Assembly: GCA_025360395.1 (NCBI GenBank)
Contig: JANYCH010000262.1
Span: forward strand, 1-7,593
Direction of reading: 5' to 3'
Source: Cytophagales bacterium
GTDB lineage: Bacteria; Bacteroidota; Bacteroidia; Cytophagales; UBA9547
Length of the DNA: 7,593 nt
This document shows, in pieces, positions 1-7,221 of the stretch (the stretch's first letter is position 1; each line of letters opens with the position of its first letter). The notes under the pieces were generated by a model, which saw only the letters and a list, made by a program, of their open reading frames with translations, was not told where the DNA came from and made no database searches. The position numbers and the translations under genes are program-made.

Positions 1-597
1 GGCTTCCAGATATCGAATGCTACGGGTGCCGCCAACTCTGCTGCCACAATGGTTACCCCACTAGAGCTTACCCGTACAGGTGTCGGGATATTTTGCGGTT
101 CCCCAAATTATGCATTGCAGGTAAATGGAAATGTTGGTGTATTGGGCACCATTATTGCTTCTGGCACTATTACTGCTTCTACTGCTGTTACTGCTTGTTC
201 TGATGTAAGGTATAAAAAGGATATTGTCCCACTAAGTCATTCTTTAGAAAACATACTTCGTGTAGAAGGTGTTAACTATTTCTGGAAAATAAATGAATTC
301 CCAGACAAAAGGTTTACATCTGATAAACAAATAGGGTTTATTGCTCAGGAATTAGAAAAAATATACCCTGAAGTGGTGCATACAGATAAGGAAGGCTTTA
401 AAACTGTTGATTATTCAAGGCTTACACCAATACTGGTTGAAGCATTGAAAGAGCAGCAAAAAGAAATTGAGGTTTTAAAATTAGAAACAAATGCGAAATT
501 TTTAGAAAAAACACAAGAAATTGATTTTCTAAAAAAGGAATTAGATATTCTAAAATCTTCCATAATTACGGATGTTACAGCTAAAATCCAGAAATAA
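1..597 (+). CDS. Tail-fibre-type protein with C-terminal peptidase S74 chaperone domain (5' partial)
   Basis: The reading frame is open from the first base, so this is the 3' end of a longer gene; the ATG at 49 is probably internal. The last 150 or so residues match the peptidase S74 (intramolecular chaperone auto-processing) family. The motif CSDVRYKKDI carries the expected catalytic pair: serine at 199-201 and, five residues on, lysine at 214-216. It is followed by an IGFIAQELEKIYPEVV stretch and a VDYSRLTPILVEALKE stretch typical of the domain. In characterised members this domain trimerises, helps fold a beta-rich fibre, then cuts itself off just before the serine. The C-terminus is a charged heptad-like coiled coil from about 430 to 590. 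Upstream residues are Gly/Thr/Ala-rich, as in repetitive stalks. No sorting domain is seen at the C-terminus. It may be a surface fibre or a prophage-type protein; only one gene is visible, so that is undecided. Confidence 0.88.
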   Translation, partial: GFQISNATGAANSAATMVTPLELTRTGVGIFCGSPNYALQVNGNVGVLGTIIASGTITASTAVTACSDVRYKKDIVPLSHSLENILRVEGVNYFWKINEFPDKRFTSDKQIGFIAQELEKIYPEVVHTDKEGFKTVDYSRLTPILVEALKEQQKEIEVLKLETNAKFLEKTQEIDFLKKELDILKSSIITDVTAKIQK

Positions 598-615
598 ATC
601 TTATTTCTCAGATAG

Positions 616-654
616 AGTTTGTTGGGTAAAATCATCCATCAAACTGCTTTTTTT
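616..654 (+). terminator. Intrinsic terminator after the S74 gene
   Basis: Arms 616-621 (AGTTTG) and 640-645 (CAAACT) pair perfectly. After a T-T mismatch the stem continues with five more pairs (623-627 with 634-638, one of them G-U), closing a six-base loop. A run of seven T begins at 648. It lies 19 bases past the stop codon and separates this gene from the cupin gene. Confidence 0.75.
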
Positions 655-682
655 GTCCATTTAAGAATACCATTAATAATGC

Positions 683-707
683 CATATTTGCATTGTCAAT
701 ATTGACA
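683..707 (+). promoter_or_regulatory. Possible promoter -7 element and palindromic operator of the cupin gene
   Basis: Positions 683-690 (CATATTTG) match the Bacteroidota -7 consensus TAnnTTTG at all but the first base. Four bases later is a perfect 14-base palindrome, TGTCAATATTGACA, at 694-707, where the transcript would be expected to begin. No TTTG sits at the usual distance upstream; the nearest, 652-655, is 27 bases away and inside the previous terminator. The palindrome is seen directly; its role as an operator is inferred. Confidence 0.35.
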
Positions 708-727
708 GTACATAACCCTAACAAAAA

Positions 728-1702
728 ATGCTAACTCTAATTTCTACTATGACAACTCTAACCCGAAAGATGTTTCGAACAAAAAAAGGAAATCAATTTA
801 TTAATTTGACAAGATTCAAAAGCGTGTCTGCTTTTGTCGTATTGGGACTGACCATATCAGGAATTACTTTGAGTTCATGTAAAAAGAAAAGTTCCGACGA
901 ACCATCAACTGTAACAATTCCGGCAGAAACTTCAAAAGTTGTAGGCCCAACCCCGGGTGCAGTTTTTACTTTGGCAGAGGACGTAAAATTCGACACCATT
1001 ATCCCAAATGATGTTTTATTCGGAACAATTATCGGAGATAGGTCAAAGGGTGCGCATGGTACGTTTGTAAGAATCAGGAAGGGAGCCGCAACTCCTGCGC
1101 ATACACATGGCAAATCCTATCATGCTGTAATAATAAAAGGTTCTGTTCAGAATCCTTTTGCTGGATATCCTTCAACTAATACAAAAATGGGACCAGGTTC
1201 ATATTATTACGTGCCGGCTAAATCTGAACATGTAACTAAATGTGCTGATGATTCACCAACAGAGTGTATGACGTTCTTTTATCAGGACGACGCTTTCGAC
1301 TTTACGCCAAATCCAGCAGGGGTTGATACTTCTTTAGGACAGGGTGCTGTAATTATACTAGAGAAAGATGTAAAATTTGATGTTATCCTTCCTGGTATTG
1401 CTGATTTTGGTACAGTTTATGGTGACCGTGAAACAGGGCCACATGGAACCTTTGTTAAAATTAAAAAGGGAACAGGAACCCCAAAACATGTACATACAAC
1501 GGAATATCATGCAGTGATCTTAGAAGGTATAGTGGAAAATCCAATTCCTTCTGATCAGACTATGCCTAAACAACTTGGTCCAGGGTCACATTATTTTGTT
1601 CCTGCTGGCGCAGAACATATCACACGCTGTGCATCTAACTCCCCAACAGACTGTAAGACTTATTTCTACCAGACTTCAAAATTTGATTTTATTGCAAAAT
1701 AA
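728..1702 (+). CDS. Lipoprotein with two tandem cupin domains (DUF4437-like)
   Basis: This is a predicted lipoprotein exported across the inner membrane. A hydrophobic stretch (residues 32-48) ends in the lipobox LSSC, with the lipidated Cys at residue 51 (bases 878-880), followed by a KKK/Ser-rich tether. The mature part is an internal duplication: residues 77-192 and 206-321 align end to end and are about half identical by eye. Each copy has a cupin-type metal site: His125, His127, His132 and His168 in the first; His254, His256, His261 and His297 in the second. Each also has a GPGS(Y/H)YFVPA-like turn and a Cys pair (172/180 and 301/309) that could form a disulphide. The arrangement resembles the DUF4437/ChrR-like cupin family by recall; no substrate can be named. 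Start choice is open: ATG at 728, 749 and 770 are in frame. The last gives a more normal signal-peptide length, while 728 follows an A-rich stretch. It appears monocistronic. Confidence 0.85.
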   Translation: MLTLISTMTTLTRKMFRTKKGNQFINLTRFKSVSAFVVLGLTISGITLSSCKKKSSDEPSTVTIPAETSKVVGPTPGAVFTLAEDVKFDTIIPNDVLFGTIIGDRSKGAHGTFVRIRKGAATPAHTHGKSYHAVIIKGSVQNPFAGYPSTNTKMGPGSYYYVPAKSEHVTKCADDSPTECMTFFYQDDAFDFTPNPAGVDTSLGQGAVIILEKDVKFDVILPGIADFGTVYGDRETGPHGTFVKIKKGTGTPKHVHTTEYHAVILEGIVENPIPSDQTMPKQLGPGSHYFVPAGAEHITRCASNSPTDCKTYFYQTSKFDFIAK

Positions 1703-1734
1703 CTGTTGAAATATTTCAGTTTTTAAATAATTAT

Positions 1735-1772
1735 AAAAACATCTCCTTTCAAAAGAAGGAGATGTTTTTTTT
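1735..1772. terminator. Bidirectional intrinsic terminator between convergent genes
   Basis: The arms 1735-1748 and 1756-1769 pair perfectly around a seven-base loop, with the core ACATCTCCTT/AAGGAGATGT. On the plus strand the stem runs into eight T (1765-1772). On the minus strand the A-run at 1735-1739 becomes five T. It lies 32 bases past the cupin stop. It is also about 130 bases past the end of the minus-strand dedA gene, so it could stop transcription from both sides. Confidence 0.88.
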
Positions 1773-1901
1773 AATGTATGGATTTAAGTACCCTCTAATT
1801 CTGGTAAATGATAGGGATAAAATAAGATTTATACCTTTTTCGTTTAACTGAAGAAACAAAACTGCAATATAAATAGGACTTGATCTGAGAGAAAGATTGA
1901 T

Positions 1902-2531
1902 TTACAAAGTTCCTACCTTGCGGACCTTCTTTCCTTTAAATAAGGTCCTTATCACAACAATTGAAGTCACTGCAAAAAAACCAAAAATGATATATTCAAG
2001 ATAATTAAGCAAGCCTGGGAACCGGATCCCAAGAAAATAGCCACCTACTACCAAGCTAAAAACCCAAACTACTCCTCCGATTATATTGTAAATACTGAAC
2101 TGCTTAAAATCAAGTTCAATAACACCGGCAAATATCGGGGCAAACGTACGGATGATAGGCAAGAACCGTCCAAACATCAAGGTTCTGCCACCAAATTTGG
2201 AAAAGTAAAGGCGGGTTTGAGCGACATGTTTCTTTTTAAAAAAGAAAGTATCTTCCCTTTTGTACAAATTTTTCCCTACAACCCTTCCAAACCAATACCC
2301 AACATAACTTCCTACAATGGCAGAAGCCATCAAACAGCCGGTTAGTGTTACAATGGAAACCTCGAAATCTCCGGTACCGCAAAGAAGGCCGGCAGAAAAC
2401 AACAGATAATCTCCCGGAAGAAAAAAGCCGAAAAAAAGCCCGTTCTCTAGAAAAACAATAAGCGTAACCAGAATTAATCCACCCTTCTGAATGATGTCCT
2501 GTGAACTTAATAATGTTTGAACCCACTCCAT
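1902..2531 (-). CDS. DedA family (SNARE-associated/VTT domain) inner membrane protein
   Basis: This 209-residue polytopic membrane protein has the usual length for DedA proteins. Diagnostic motifs are an acidic residue in the first membrane segment (Glu29), then FFLPGD with Asp41, a GYWFGRVVG stretch around residues 78-86, and GRFLPIIRTFAPIFAG (121-136) with the paired arginines Arg122 and Arg128. These charged residues are the ones found essential in studied DedA proteins. Further hydrophobic segments lie at about 148-168 and 178-196, and the C-terminal tail is basic (KGKKVRKVGTL). Characterised relatives are needed for proton-motive-force homeostasis, cell division and drug resistance, and several act as flippases returning undecaprenyl phosphate or phospholipid across the membrane; the substrate here is unknown. 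The ATG lies 5 bases after the scpA stop codon, and an AGG overlapping that stop could serve as ribosome site, so it is probably co-transcribed and translationally coupled. Confidence 0.92.
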   Translation of the reverse strand: MEWVQTLLSSQDIIQKGGLILVTLIVFLENGLFFGFFLPGDYLLFSAGLLCGTGDFEVSIVTLTGCLMASAIVGSYVGYWFGRVVGKNLYKREDTFFFKKKHVAQTRLYFSKFGGRTLMFGRFLPIIRTFAPIFAGVIELDFKQFSIYNIIGGVVWVFSLVVGGYFLGIRFPGLLNYLEYIIFGFFAVTSIVVIRTLFKGKKVRKVGTL

Positions 2532-2536
2532 TTTAC

Positions 2537-3292
2537 CTAATTAACCGATTGTTCCTGACCCTGTTTCAATTCTATCCAAAAATTATTGTACCCTTCCCCA
2601 ATCCAGATATTAATTAATTCCATTTGAAGCATTTCCAAAATTGCCAGAAAACTAAAAACTATCCCTATCCGTTCTGAATATTGTTCAAAAAACTCGAAAA
2701 AAGCAAGCTTTGTTCTTTCCTGCAGTCTGCTTAATATTATTTCCTTTTGTCCGTCTACTGTATAGTTATACTGTGCCACAGTGTGAACCGGTCTGCTTTC
2801 CTCATCTTCAAATCTCCTTATCATCTTCTGGTAAACCTTCAGAAGTTTGTATAGGTCAAGGTTTTGAAGTTCATCTTCAGCGTTTTCCAGAGAAAGATAT
2901 CCTTTTATCTCAGTCAAAACATTTCCCCTGGGTTCCTGCTTAAGTCGCATTTCTTCAAGAGCAGTAAAATCCTGGACCAGGTTTTTATATTTTTTATATT
3001 CAAGCAATTTCTGGATCAGCTCTTCTCTCGGGTCTACTTCATTGCCATGGTTATCCTGCTGGGGCCTTGGTAAAAGCATTTTAGACTTGATATTCATTAA
3101 AGTGGCAGCAACCAGAATAAATTCGCTTGCCAGGTCCATGTTCATTTTCTCCAAATGATGCACATAATCCAAAAATTCGGCGGCAATTTTTGAAATCGGG
3201 ATATCATAAATATCCAGCTCGTCACGTTCTATAAAAAACAGCAACAAATCGAATGGGCCTTCAAACAAAGGAAGCTTTACTTCAAAACTCAT
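2537..3292 (-). CDS. scpA: Segregation and condensation protein A (condensin kleisin)
   Basis: ScpA is the kleisin that bridges the two heads of the Smc dimer and, with ScpB, forms the bacterial condensin that organises and segregates the chromosome. The protein of 251 residues has the expected length. The N-terminal Smc-neck-binding part carries the signature LFEGPFDLLLFFI (residues 9-21), followed by EFILVAATLMNIKSKMLLP (57-75) and a DPREELIQKLLEYKKYK-like helix near 88-104. The acidic, helical middle (about 105-170) is the linker. The C-terminal 60 residues, including IVFSFLAILEML, form the winged helix that contacts the Smc head. The frame extends upstream to 3340, but those 16 residues (Cys-rich, not family-like) are left out because relatives begin close to MSFEVKLPLFEG. 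There is no neighbouring scpB; the downstream partner is dedA. The gene is divergent from dxs. Confidence 0.95.
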   Translation of the reverse strand: MSFEVKLPLFEGPFDLLLFFIERDELDIYDIPISKIAAEFLDYVHHLEKMNMDLASEFILVAATLMNIKSKMLLPRPQQDNHGNEVDPREELIQKLLEYKKYKNLVQDFTALEEMRLKQEPRGNVLTEIKGYLSLENAEDELQNLDLYKLLKVYQKMIRRFEDEESRPVHTVAQYNYTVDGQKEIILSRLQERTKLAFFEFFEQYSERIGIVFSFLAILEMLQMELINIWIGEGYNNFWIELKQGQEQSVN

Positions 3293-3443
3293 CAGTGCGC
3301 AACAAACAGTATGAAGCAGTATTTGCCTTGTACAAAGCAAGCAAAATCATTCCAATAAAAAAATGTAACTTGCACCATTTGAAATTAGATAACCATTCCT
3401 TAAACTTAAATTAATTAAATCGGTTATACAGGAAAGGGTTGCA
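3293..3443. promoter_or_regulatory. Divergent intergenic region between scpA and dxs
   Basis: This 151-base AT-rich gap must hold promoters for both directions. On the plus strand TTTG at 3378-3381 is followed 19 bases later by TAAACTTA (3401-3408), a poor match to TAnnTTTG. On the minus strand TGATTTTG (3349 down to 3342) misses the consensus by one base, but no good upstream element is seen. I could not assign either promoter with confidence. An AGGAAAGGG at 3430-3438, five bases before the dxs ATG, is a plausible ribosome binding site and supports that start. Confidence 0.35.
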
Positions 3444-5366
3444 ATGATTGTGAAACCAGGGAAAATGCTAGCAAAGGTCAACACTCCTGCCGATTTACGG
3501 AAATTAGATCCTATTCAGTTACACCAGGTTTGTACTGAACTCAGGCAGTATATTATTGATACTGTGTCGGTACATGGCGGTCATTTTGCGGCCAATCTTG
3601 GTGTTGTTGAACTTACAGTTGCTTTACATTATGTTTTCAATACTCCTTACGATCAGTTGGTTTGGGACGTTGGCCACCAGGCTTATGTCCACAAAATTTT
3701 AACCGGAAGAAAAAATAAATTTTATACCAACAGGCTTTACAAAGGATTATCCGGTTTCCCCAAAAGATCAGAAAGCGAATACGATGCCTTTGGAGTCGGA
3801 CATTCTTCTACCTCAATATCTGCTGCTCTTGGTATGGCGGTTGCCTCCAAAATTAAAGGGGAAAACCAAAGACAGCATATTGCTGTAATAGGTGACGGGG
3901 CTTTAACAGGAGGAATGGCTTTCGAAGCCATGAACCATGCCGGTGTATCCAATAGCAACCTCCTTGTAATATTAAATGACAATTGCATGGCCATCGACCC
4001 GAATGTTGGTGCCTTGAAAGATTATTTAACAGATATTACCACTTCCCGTACTTACAATAAATTTCGCGACGAGGTTTGGAACCTGTTAGGTAAAGTCAGC
4101 AAATTCGGTCCTAATGCAAGGGAAATAGTGGCCAAAATCGAAAATGGCTTAAAAGCGACTTTACTTAAAGAAAGTAATCTTTTTGAATCACTCAATATAA
4201 GGTACTTTGGCCCGGTTGACGGTCATGATATCCAGCACCTTACCAGCGTTTTAAACGACCTTAAAAATATTCCTGGCCCTAAAATCCTTCACTGTATAAC
4301 CATAAAAGGAAAAGGATATGCACCTGCAGAAAAGGACCAGGTGAAATGGCATGCACCAGGAGTTTTCGATAAAATAACCGGAGAAATCCAAAAAAGGACA
4401 TTTTCAACCCCTCAACCTCCTAAATACCAGGATGTTTTTGGGCATACCCTTGTTGAACTGGCCGAAAAAAACCCAAAAATAACCGGGATTACTCCAGCCA
4501 TGCCTTCAGGTTCTTCCATGAATATTTTCATGAAAGCAATGCCGGACCGGGCTTTCGATGTTGGGATTGCAGAACAACATGCCGTTACTTTTTCTGCTGG
4601 CTTAGCCACACAAGGATTAATCCCTTTTTGTAATATATATTCAACCTTTATGCAAAGGGCTTACGATCAGGTAATTCATGATGTTTGCATCCAGAACTTA
4701 AATGTTGTTTTCTGTCTTGATCGTGCCGGACTTGCTGGCGCAGATGGACCTACCCACCATGGTGCGTATGACATTGCCTATATGCGGTGCCTTCCAAATA
4801 TGATTGTGGCCGCACCCATGAATGAACAGGAATTGCGGAACATGATGTATACTGCTCAATTCGACAATGTCGGGCCGTTTACCATCCGTTACCCACGTGG
4901 ACAAGGCGTTATGCCAGAATGGAAAACTGAATTTGAACAACTGGAGATCGGGGTGGGGAGAAAAGTCAAAGAAGGTTCTGACATTGCCATAGTATCCTTA
5001 GGTACTGTAGGAAATTATGCTGTTCAGGCTTGTAAGGAATTAAGCGAAGAAGGGCTCGAAGCAGCACATTACGACATGCGTTTTGCTAAACCTCTTGATG
5101 AAAAACTGCTGCATTCTATTTTTTCTAAGTTCTCCAAAATTATTACGATAGAAGATGGATGCCTTCAGGGGGGATTCGGTTCTGCTATTTTAGAATTTAT
5201 GGCAGACAATAACTATTCTTCAAAAGTTGTGAGGTTAGGTATTCCCGATAAGGTTGTGGAACACGGCGAACAATCAGAACTTCATCACGAATGTGGGTAT
5301 GATGCCGAAGCCATTGTCAGTTCTGTAAAACAACTCTTAAGCCAGCCAGCACTTTCTTACAAATAA
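3444..5366 (+). CDS. dxs: 1-deoxy-D-xylulose-5-phosphate synthase
   Basis: Dxs condenses pyruvate and glyceraldehyde 3-phosphate into 1-deoxy-D-xylulose 5-phosphate with loss of CO2, the first step of the MEP pathway to isoprenoids (and a source for thiamine and pyridoxal). The protein is full length at 640 residues. The N-terminal thiamin-diphosphate domain has HGGHFAANLGVVELT (44-58, with active-site His47), WDVGHQAY (74-81), and the cofactor motif GDGALTGG...NDN (150-157 and 178-180). The central pyrimidine-binding domain has the catalytic glutamate in GIAEQHAVTFSAGLA (Glu377) and DRAGLAGADGPTHHG (426-440). YPRGQG (483-488) and a C-terminal transketolase-like domain follow. It is a cytoplasmic homodimer in studied species. 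The start at 3444 is favoured by the AGGAAAGGG just upstream; ATG at 3465 is the alternative. No key residue is missing. Confidence 0.97.
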   Translation: MIVKPGKMLAKVNTPADLRKLDPIQLHQVCTELRQYIIDTVSVHGGHFAANLGVVELTVALHYVFNTPYDQLVWDVGHQAYVHKILTGRKNKFYTNRLYKGLSGFPKRSESEYDAFGVGHSSTSISAALGMAVASKIKGENQRQHIAVIGDGALTGGMAFEAMNHAGVSNSNLLVILNDNCMAIDPNVGALKDYLTDITTSRTYNKFRDEVWNLLGKVSKFGPNAREIVAKIENGLKATLLKESNLFESLNIRYFGPVDGHDIQHLTSVLNDLKNIPGPKILHCITIKGKGYAPAEKDQVKWHAPGVFDKITGEIQKRTFSTPQPPKYQDVFGHTLVELAEKNPKITGITPAMPSGSSMNIFMKAMPDRAFDVGIAEQHAVTFSAGLATQGLIPFCNIYSTFMQRAYDQVIHDVCIQNLNVVFCLDRAGLAGADGPTHHGAYDIAYMRCLPNMIVAAPMNEQELRNMMYTAQFDNVGPFTIRYPRGQGVMPEWKTEFEQLEIGVGRKVKEGSDIAIVSLGTVGNYAVQACKELSEEGLEAAHYDMRFAKPLDEKLLHSIFSKFSKIITIEDGCLQGGFGSAILEFMADNNYSSKVVRLGIPDKVVEHGEQSELHHECGYDAEAIVSSVKQLLSQPALSYK

Positions 5367-5389
5367 TTGTCTGAATTTTAGACAATTTT
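5365..5389 (+). terminator. Probable weak terminator overlapping the dxs stop codon
   Basis: Arms 5365-5372 and 5380-5387 form eight perfect pairs (core ATTGTCT/AGACAAT) around a seven-base loop, and TTTT ends at 5389. The left arm begins inside the TAA stop. The stem is AT-rich and the T-run short, so termination may be partial. Confidence 0.5.
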
Positions 5390-5401
5390 AAAATTTAAAA
5401 T

Positions 5402-5409
5402 TACATTTG
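5402..5409 (+). promoter_or_regulatory. recA: Candidate recA promoter -7 element
   Basis: TACATTTG is an exact match to the Bacteroidota -7 consensus TAnnTTTG, in the gap between the dxs hairpin and recA. No clear TTTG lies 17-23 bases upstream. An alternative reading uses the same TTTG as the upstream element, with the weaker AGGCTTTG at 5429-5436 as the -7 (19-base spacer). The 5' leader would be about 60-85 bases long. Confidence 0.35.
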
Positions 5410-5499
5410 AAAAAATATTTGTAGAGAAAGGCTTTGCTCCTTCTTCAAGTAAAACCTATTTTCACACAATTGAAAATTATACCTTATCTTTTTGAACCC

Positions 5500-6528
5500 A
5501 TGGCAGATAACATCGAAAAATTAAAAGCGTTAAAACTTACTATTGATAAATTAGAAAAAGAATACGGCAAAGGTATCGTCATGAAGCTTAGTGATGAGAA
5601 AGTAAGCGATATTCCGGCAATTTCTACCGGATCTATTGCACTTGACATTGCTTTAGGTGTAGGAGGTTTTCCAAGAGGCCGTGTAATTGAAATATATGGC
5701 CCTGAATCTTCAGGTAAAACTACAATTGCAATGCATACTATTGCAGAAGCACAGAAAGCTGGCGGTTTAGCAGCTTTTATTGATGCGGAACATGCTTTTG
5801 ATAAAACTTATGCTGAAAAGCTGGGTATCAATACTGAAAACCTTTTGATTTCACAGCCAGACAACGGTGAGCAGGCATTGGAAATCGCAGAACATTTGAT
5901 AAGGTCGGGCGCAATAGATGTTATTGTGATTGACTCTGTAGCAGCTCTTGTTCCAAAAGCTGAGCTTGAAGGCGAAATGGGAGAAAGCAAAATGGGACTT
6001 CAGGCAAGGTTAATGTCTCAGGCTTTGAGGAAACTGACAGGAACAATCAATAAAACAGGTTGTTGCTGCATCTTCATAAACCAGTTGCGCGATAAGATAG
6101 GTGTAATGTTTGGAAGCCCTGAAACTACAACAGGTGGAAATGCGCTTAAATTTTACGCATCTGTTAGATTAGACATCCGCAGAATAGGCCAACTGAAAGA
6201 TGGCGATACTATTTATGGAAACCGCACAAAAGTGAAAGTAGTGAAGAACAAAGTTGCACCACCTTTTAAAGTTGTAGAGTTCGATATACTTTATGGATTA
6301 GGAATATCAAAAGTAGGAGAAATACTTGATTTGGGCGTAGAACTCAATATTATTCAGAAATCCGGTTCATGGTTTTCCTATAAAGCCAGCAAACTTGGGC
6401 AAGGCAGGGACGCAGTTCAGGAGTTGATTAAGGACAATCCAGAGTTAATGGAAGAACTGGAAAAGGCCATTAGAGATAAAATAAAAGGAGACCCTGCAGT
6501 TATAAAGGCTACTGTAGAAGTAGATTAA
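5500..6528 (+). CDS. recA: Recombinase RecA
   Basis: RecA polymerises on single-stranded DNA, pairs it with homologous duplex and drives strand exchange; in many bacteria its filament also triggers the SOS response. The 342-residue protein is full length. Visible motifs are Walker A GPESSGKT (67-74), catalytic glutamate in DAEHA (Glu97), Walker B VIVIDS (142-147), loop L1 from about 157 to 165 (EGEMGESKM), the NQLRDKIG stretch with Gln195, and loop L2 within FGSPETTTGGNALKFYASVR (205-224). The acidic C-terminal tail is short. ATG at 5500 was chosen because relatives begin with a short helix like MADNIEKLKAL; an upstream in-frame start at 5434 would add 22 unrelated hydrophobic residues across the leader. 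No Shine-Dalgarno is evident. The three consecutive Cys at 188-190 in a core strand are slightly unusual but lie outside the catalytic motifs. Confidence 0.98.
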   Translation: MADNIEKLKALKLTIDKLEKEYGKGIVMKLSDEKVSDIPAISTGSIALDIALGVGGFPRGRVIEIYGPESSGKTTIAMHTIAEAQKAGGLAAFIDAEHAFDKTYAEKLGINTENLLISQPDNGEQALEIAEHLIRSGAIDVIVIDSVAALVPKAELEGEMGESKMGLQARLMSQALRKLTGTINKTGCCCIFINQLRDKIGVMFGSPETTTGGNALKFYASVRLDIRRIGQLKDGDTIYGNRTKVKVVKNKVAPPFKVVEFDILYGLGISKVGEILDLGVELNIIQKSGSWFSYKASKLGQGRDAVQELIKDNPELMEELEKAIRDKIKGDPAVIKATVEVD

Positions 6529-6568
6529 GGATTTTCTGACACGTGTAAGTTTTTAGTTCATTTGTGTG

Positions 6569-6586
6569 AAAAGGTAAATGCCTTTT
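6569..6586 (+). terminator. Small hairpin downstream of recA (weak terminator or processing site)
   Basis: AAAAGG (6569-6574) pairs with CCTTTT (6581-6586) around a six-base loop. The T residues are part of the stem and no further T-run follows, so this is at best a leaky terminator between recA and the next gene. Confidence 0.25.
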
Positions 6587-6615
6587 GGGAGTATAAGACT
6601 GTATACAACAACACT

Positions 6616-7002
6616 ATGAAGCACTTACTTACTCTACTCGCCCTTTGTTTTTACACATCATTAGTGTTTGCACAAAACGAATCTGAAAGGATTTTTTTAT
6701 ACAAGTCTGGTAAAGAATATTTTGTAAGAGTTGAAATACCTTATTTCACTGACCTTGCAACACCGGACAATAAAATTGTAGTAGAAGTACCAGGATATAA
6801 AATAAAACATGTTGTGGATTTGGCCGATATGAAAGTTCACCAAAGCCAGAATGAGTTCACAGACTATGTTGCAGTTTATGATTTCCCAATAGGAAAAAAT
6901 AACCTTTTCAGGTTAAAAAGCTTAAAATGCAAAGTAAGTTTTGAATATGAAGAAATGGAAGAGTTTTTTAGCCTGGAGTTCAGAAAGTTCGTTTGGTTGT
7001 AG
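6616..7002 (+). CDS. Small secreted protein of unknown function
   Basis: I do not recognise this 128-residue protein. It starts with a textbook Sec signal peptide: Lys2, a hydrophobic core LLTLLALCF, and a likely cleavage after VFA (residues 17-19) to leave a mature N-terminus QNESE. The mature part of about 109 residues has alternating hydrophobic and charged residues, suggesting a mostly beta-strand fold, a mid-section PGYKIKHVVDLADMKVHQ, one Cys in the mature chain and an aromatic-rich end (FFSLEFRKFVWL). There is no lipobox, no membrane anchor and no repeat, so a periplasmic protein is likely. The ATG at 6616 is preferred over an upstream TTG at 6562 because it places the signal peptide at the N-terminus. 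It follows recA by 87 bases, in the same direction and possibly read through from it, but no role in recombination is suggested by an exported protein. Confidence 0.75.
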   Translation: MKHLLTLLALCFYTSLVFAQNESERIFLYKSGKEYFVRVEIPYFTDLATPDNKIVVEVPGYKIKHVVDLADMKVHQSQNEFTDYVAVYDFPIGKNNLFRLKSLKCKVSFEYEEMEEFFSLEFRKFVWL

Positions 7003-7026
7003 ACCACCAACAGTAATTTAGATTAG

Positions 7027-7059
7027 AAAGACACCTGAGAGATTGGGTGTCTTTTTTTT
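7027..7059 (+). terminator. Intrinsic terminator after the secreted-protein gene
   Basis: Arms 7027-7035 and 7046-7054 form nine perfect pairs (core GACACC/GGTGTC) with a ten-base loop. An uninterrupted run of eight T occupies 7052-7059. It closes the dxs-recA-side plus-strand block and isolates the XRE gene. Confidence 0.88.
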
Positions 7060-7221
7060 GAATAAAAAAGATACTTTTTCTAATCAAGTATAGATCATTC
7101 CTTCATTTACAAATTTGGCTTAGATTTATTTTATGGTTAATTGAAATAATTAGTTCGGCTCAACCCTATTAAACAATCATACTTTGTAAAAAATAAAATA
7201 CAAACCATCTTTAAAGACGTG

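Noticed and set aside
652..659. A further TGGACAAA half-site (minus strand) after the S74 gene
   Set aside because: It is a single half-site inside a T-run of a terminator. Another TGGACAA occurs inside dxs near 4898, so isolated copies are expected by chance.
3293..3340. Upstream extension of scpA to an ATG at 3340
   Set aside because: The 16 extra residues are Cys-rich and unlike the family, whose members begin close to MSFEVKLPLFEG.
5366..5386. ATTGTCT...AGACAAT upstream of recA as an SOS operator
   Set aside because: It overlaps the dxs stop, is followed by T residues and fits a terminator better. Its arms are also in the opposite order to the XRE operator, so it is not the same site.
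5434..5499. Upstream extension of recA by 22 residues
   Set aside because: The added hydrophobic stretch is not part of RecA and runs through the leader; the family start fits ATG at 5500.
6539..6546. ACACGTGT palindrome after recA
   Set aside because: An 8-base palindrome with no promoter element nearby is likely to occur by chance in a window of this size.
6562..6615. TTG start for the secreted protein
   Set aside because: It would bury the signal peptide 18 residues inside the protein and cross the post-recA hairpin.
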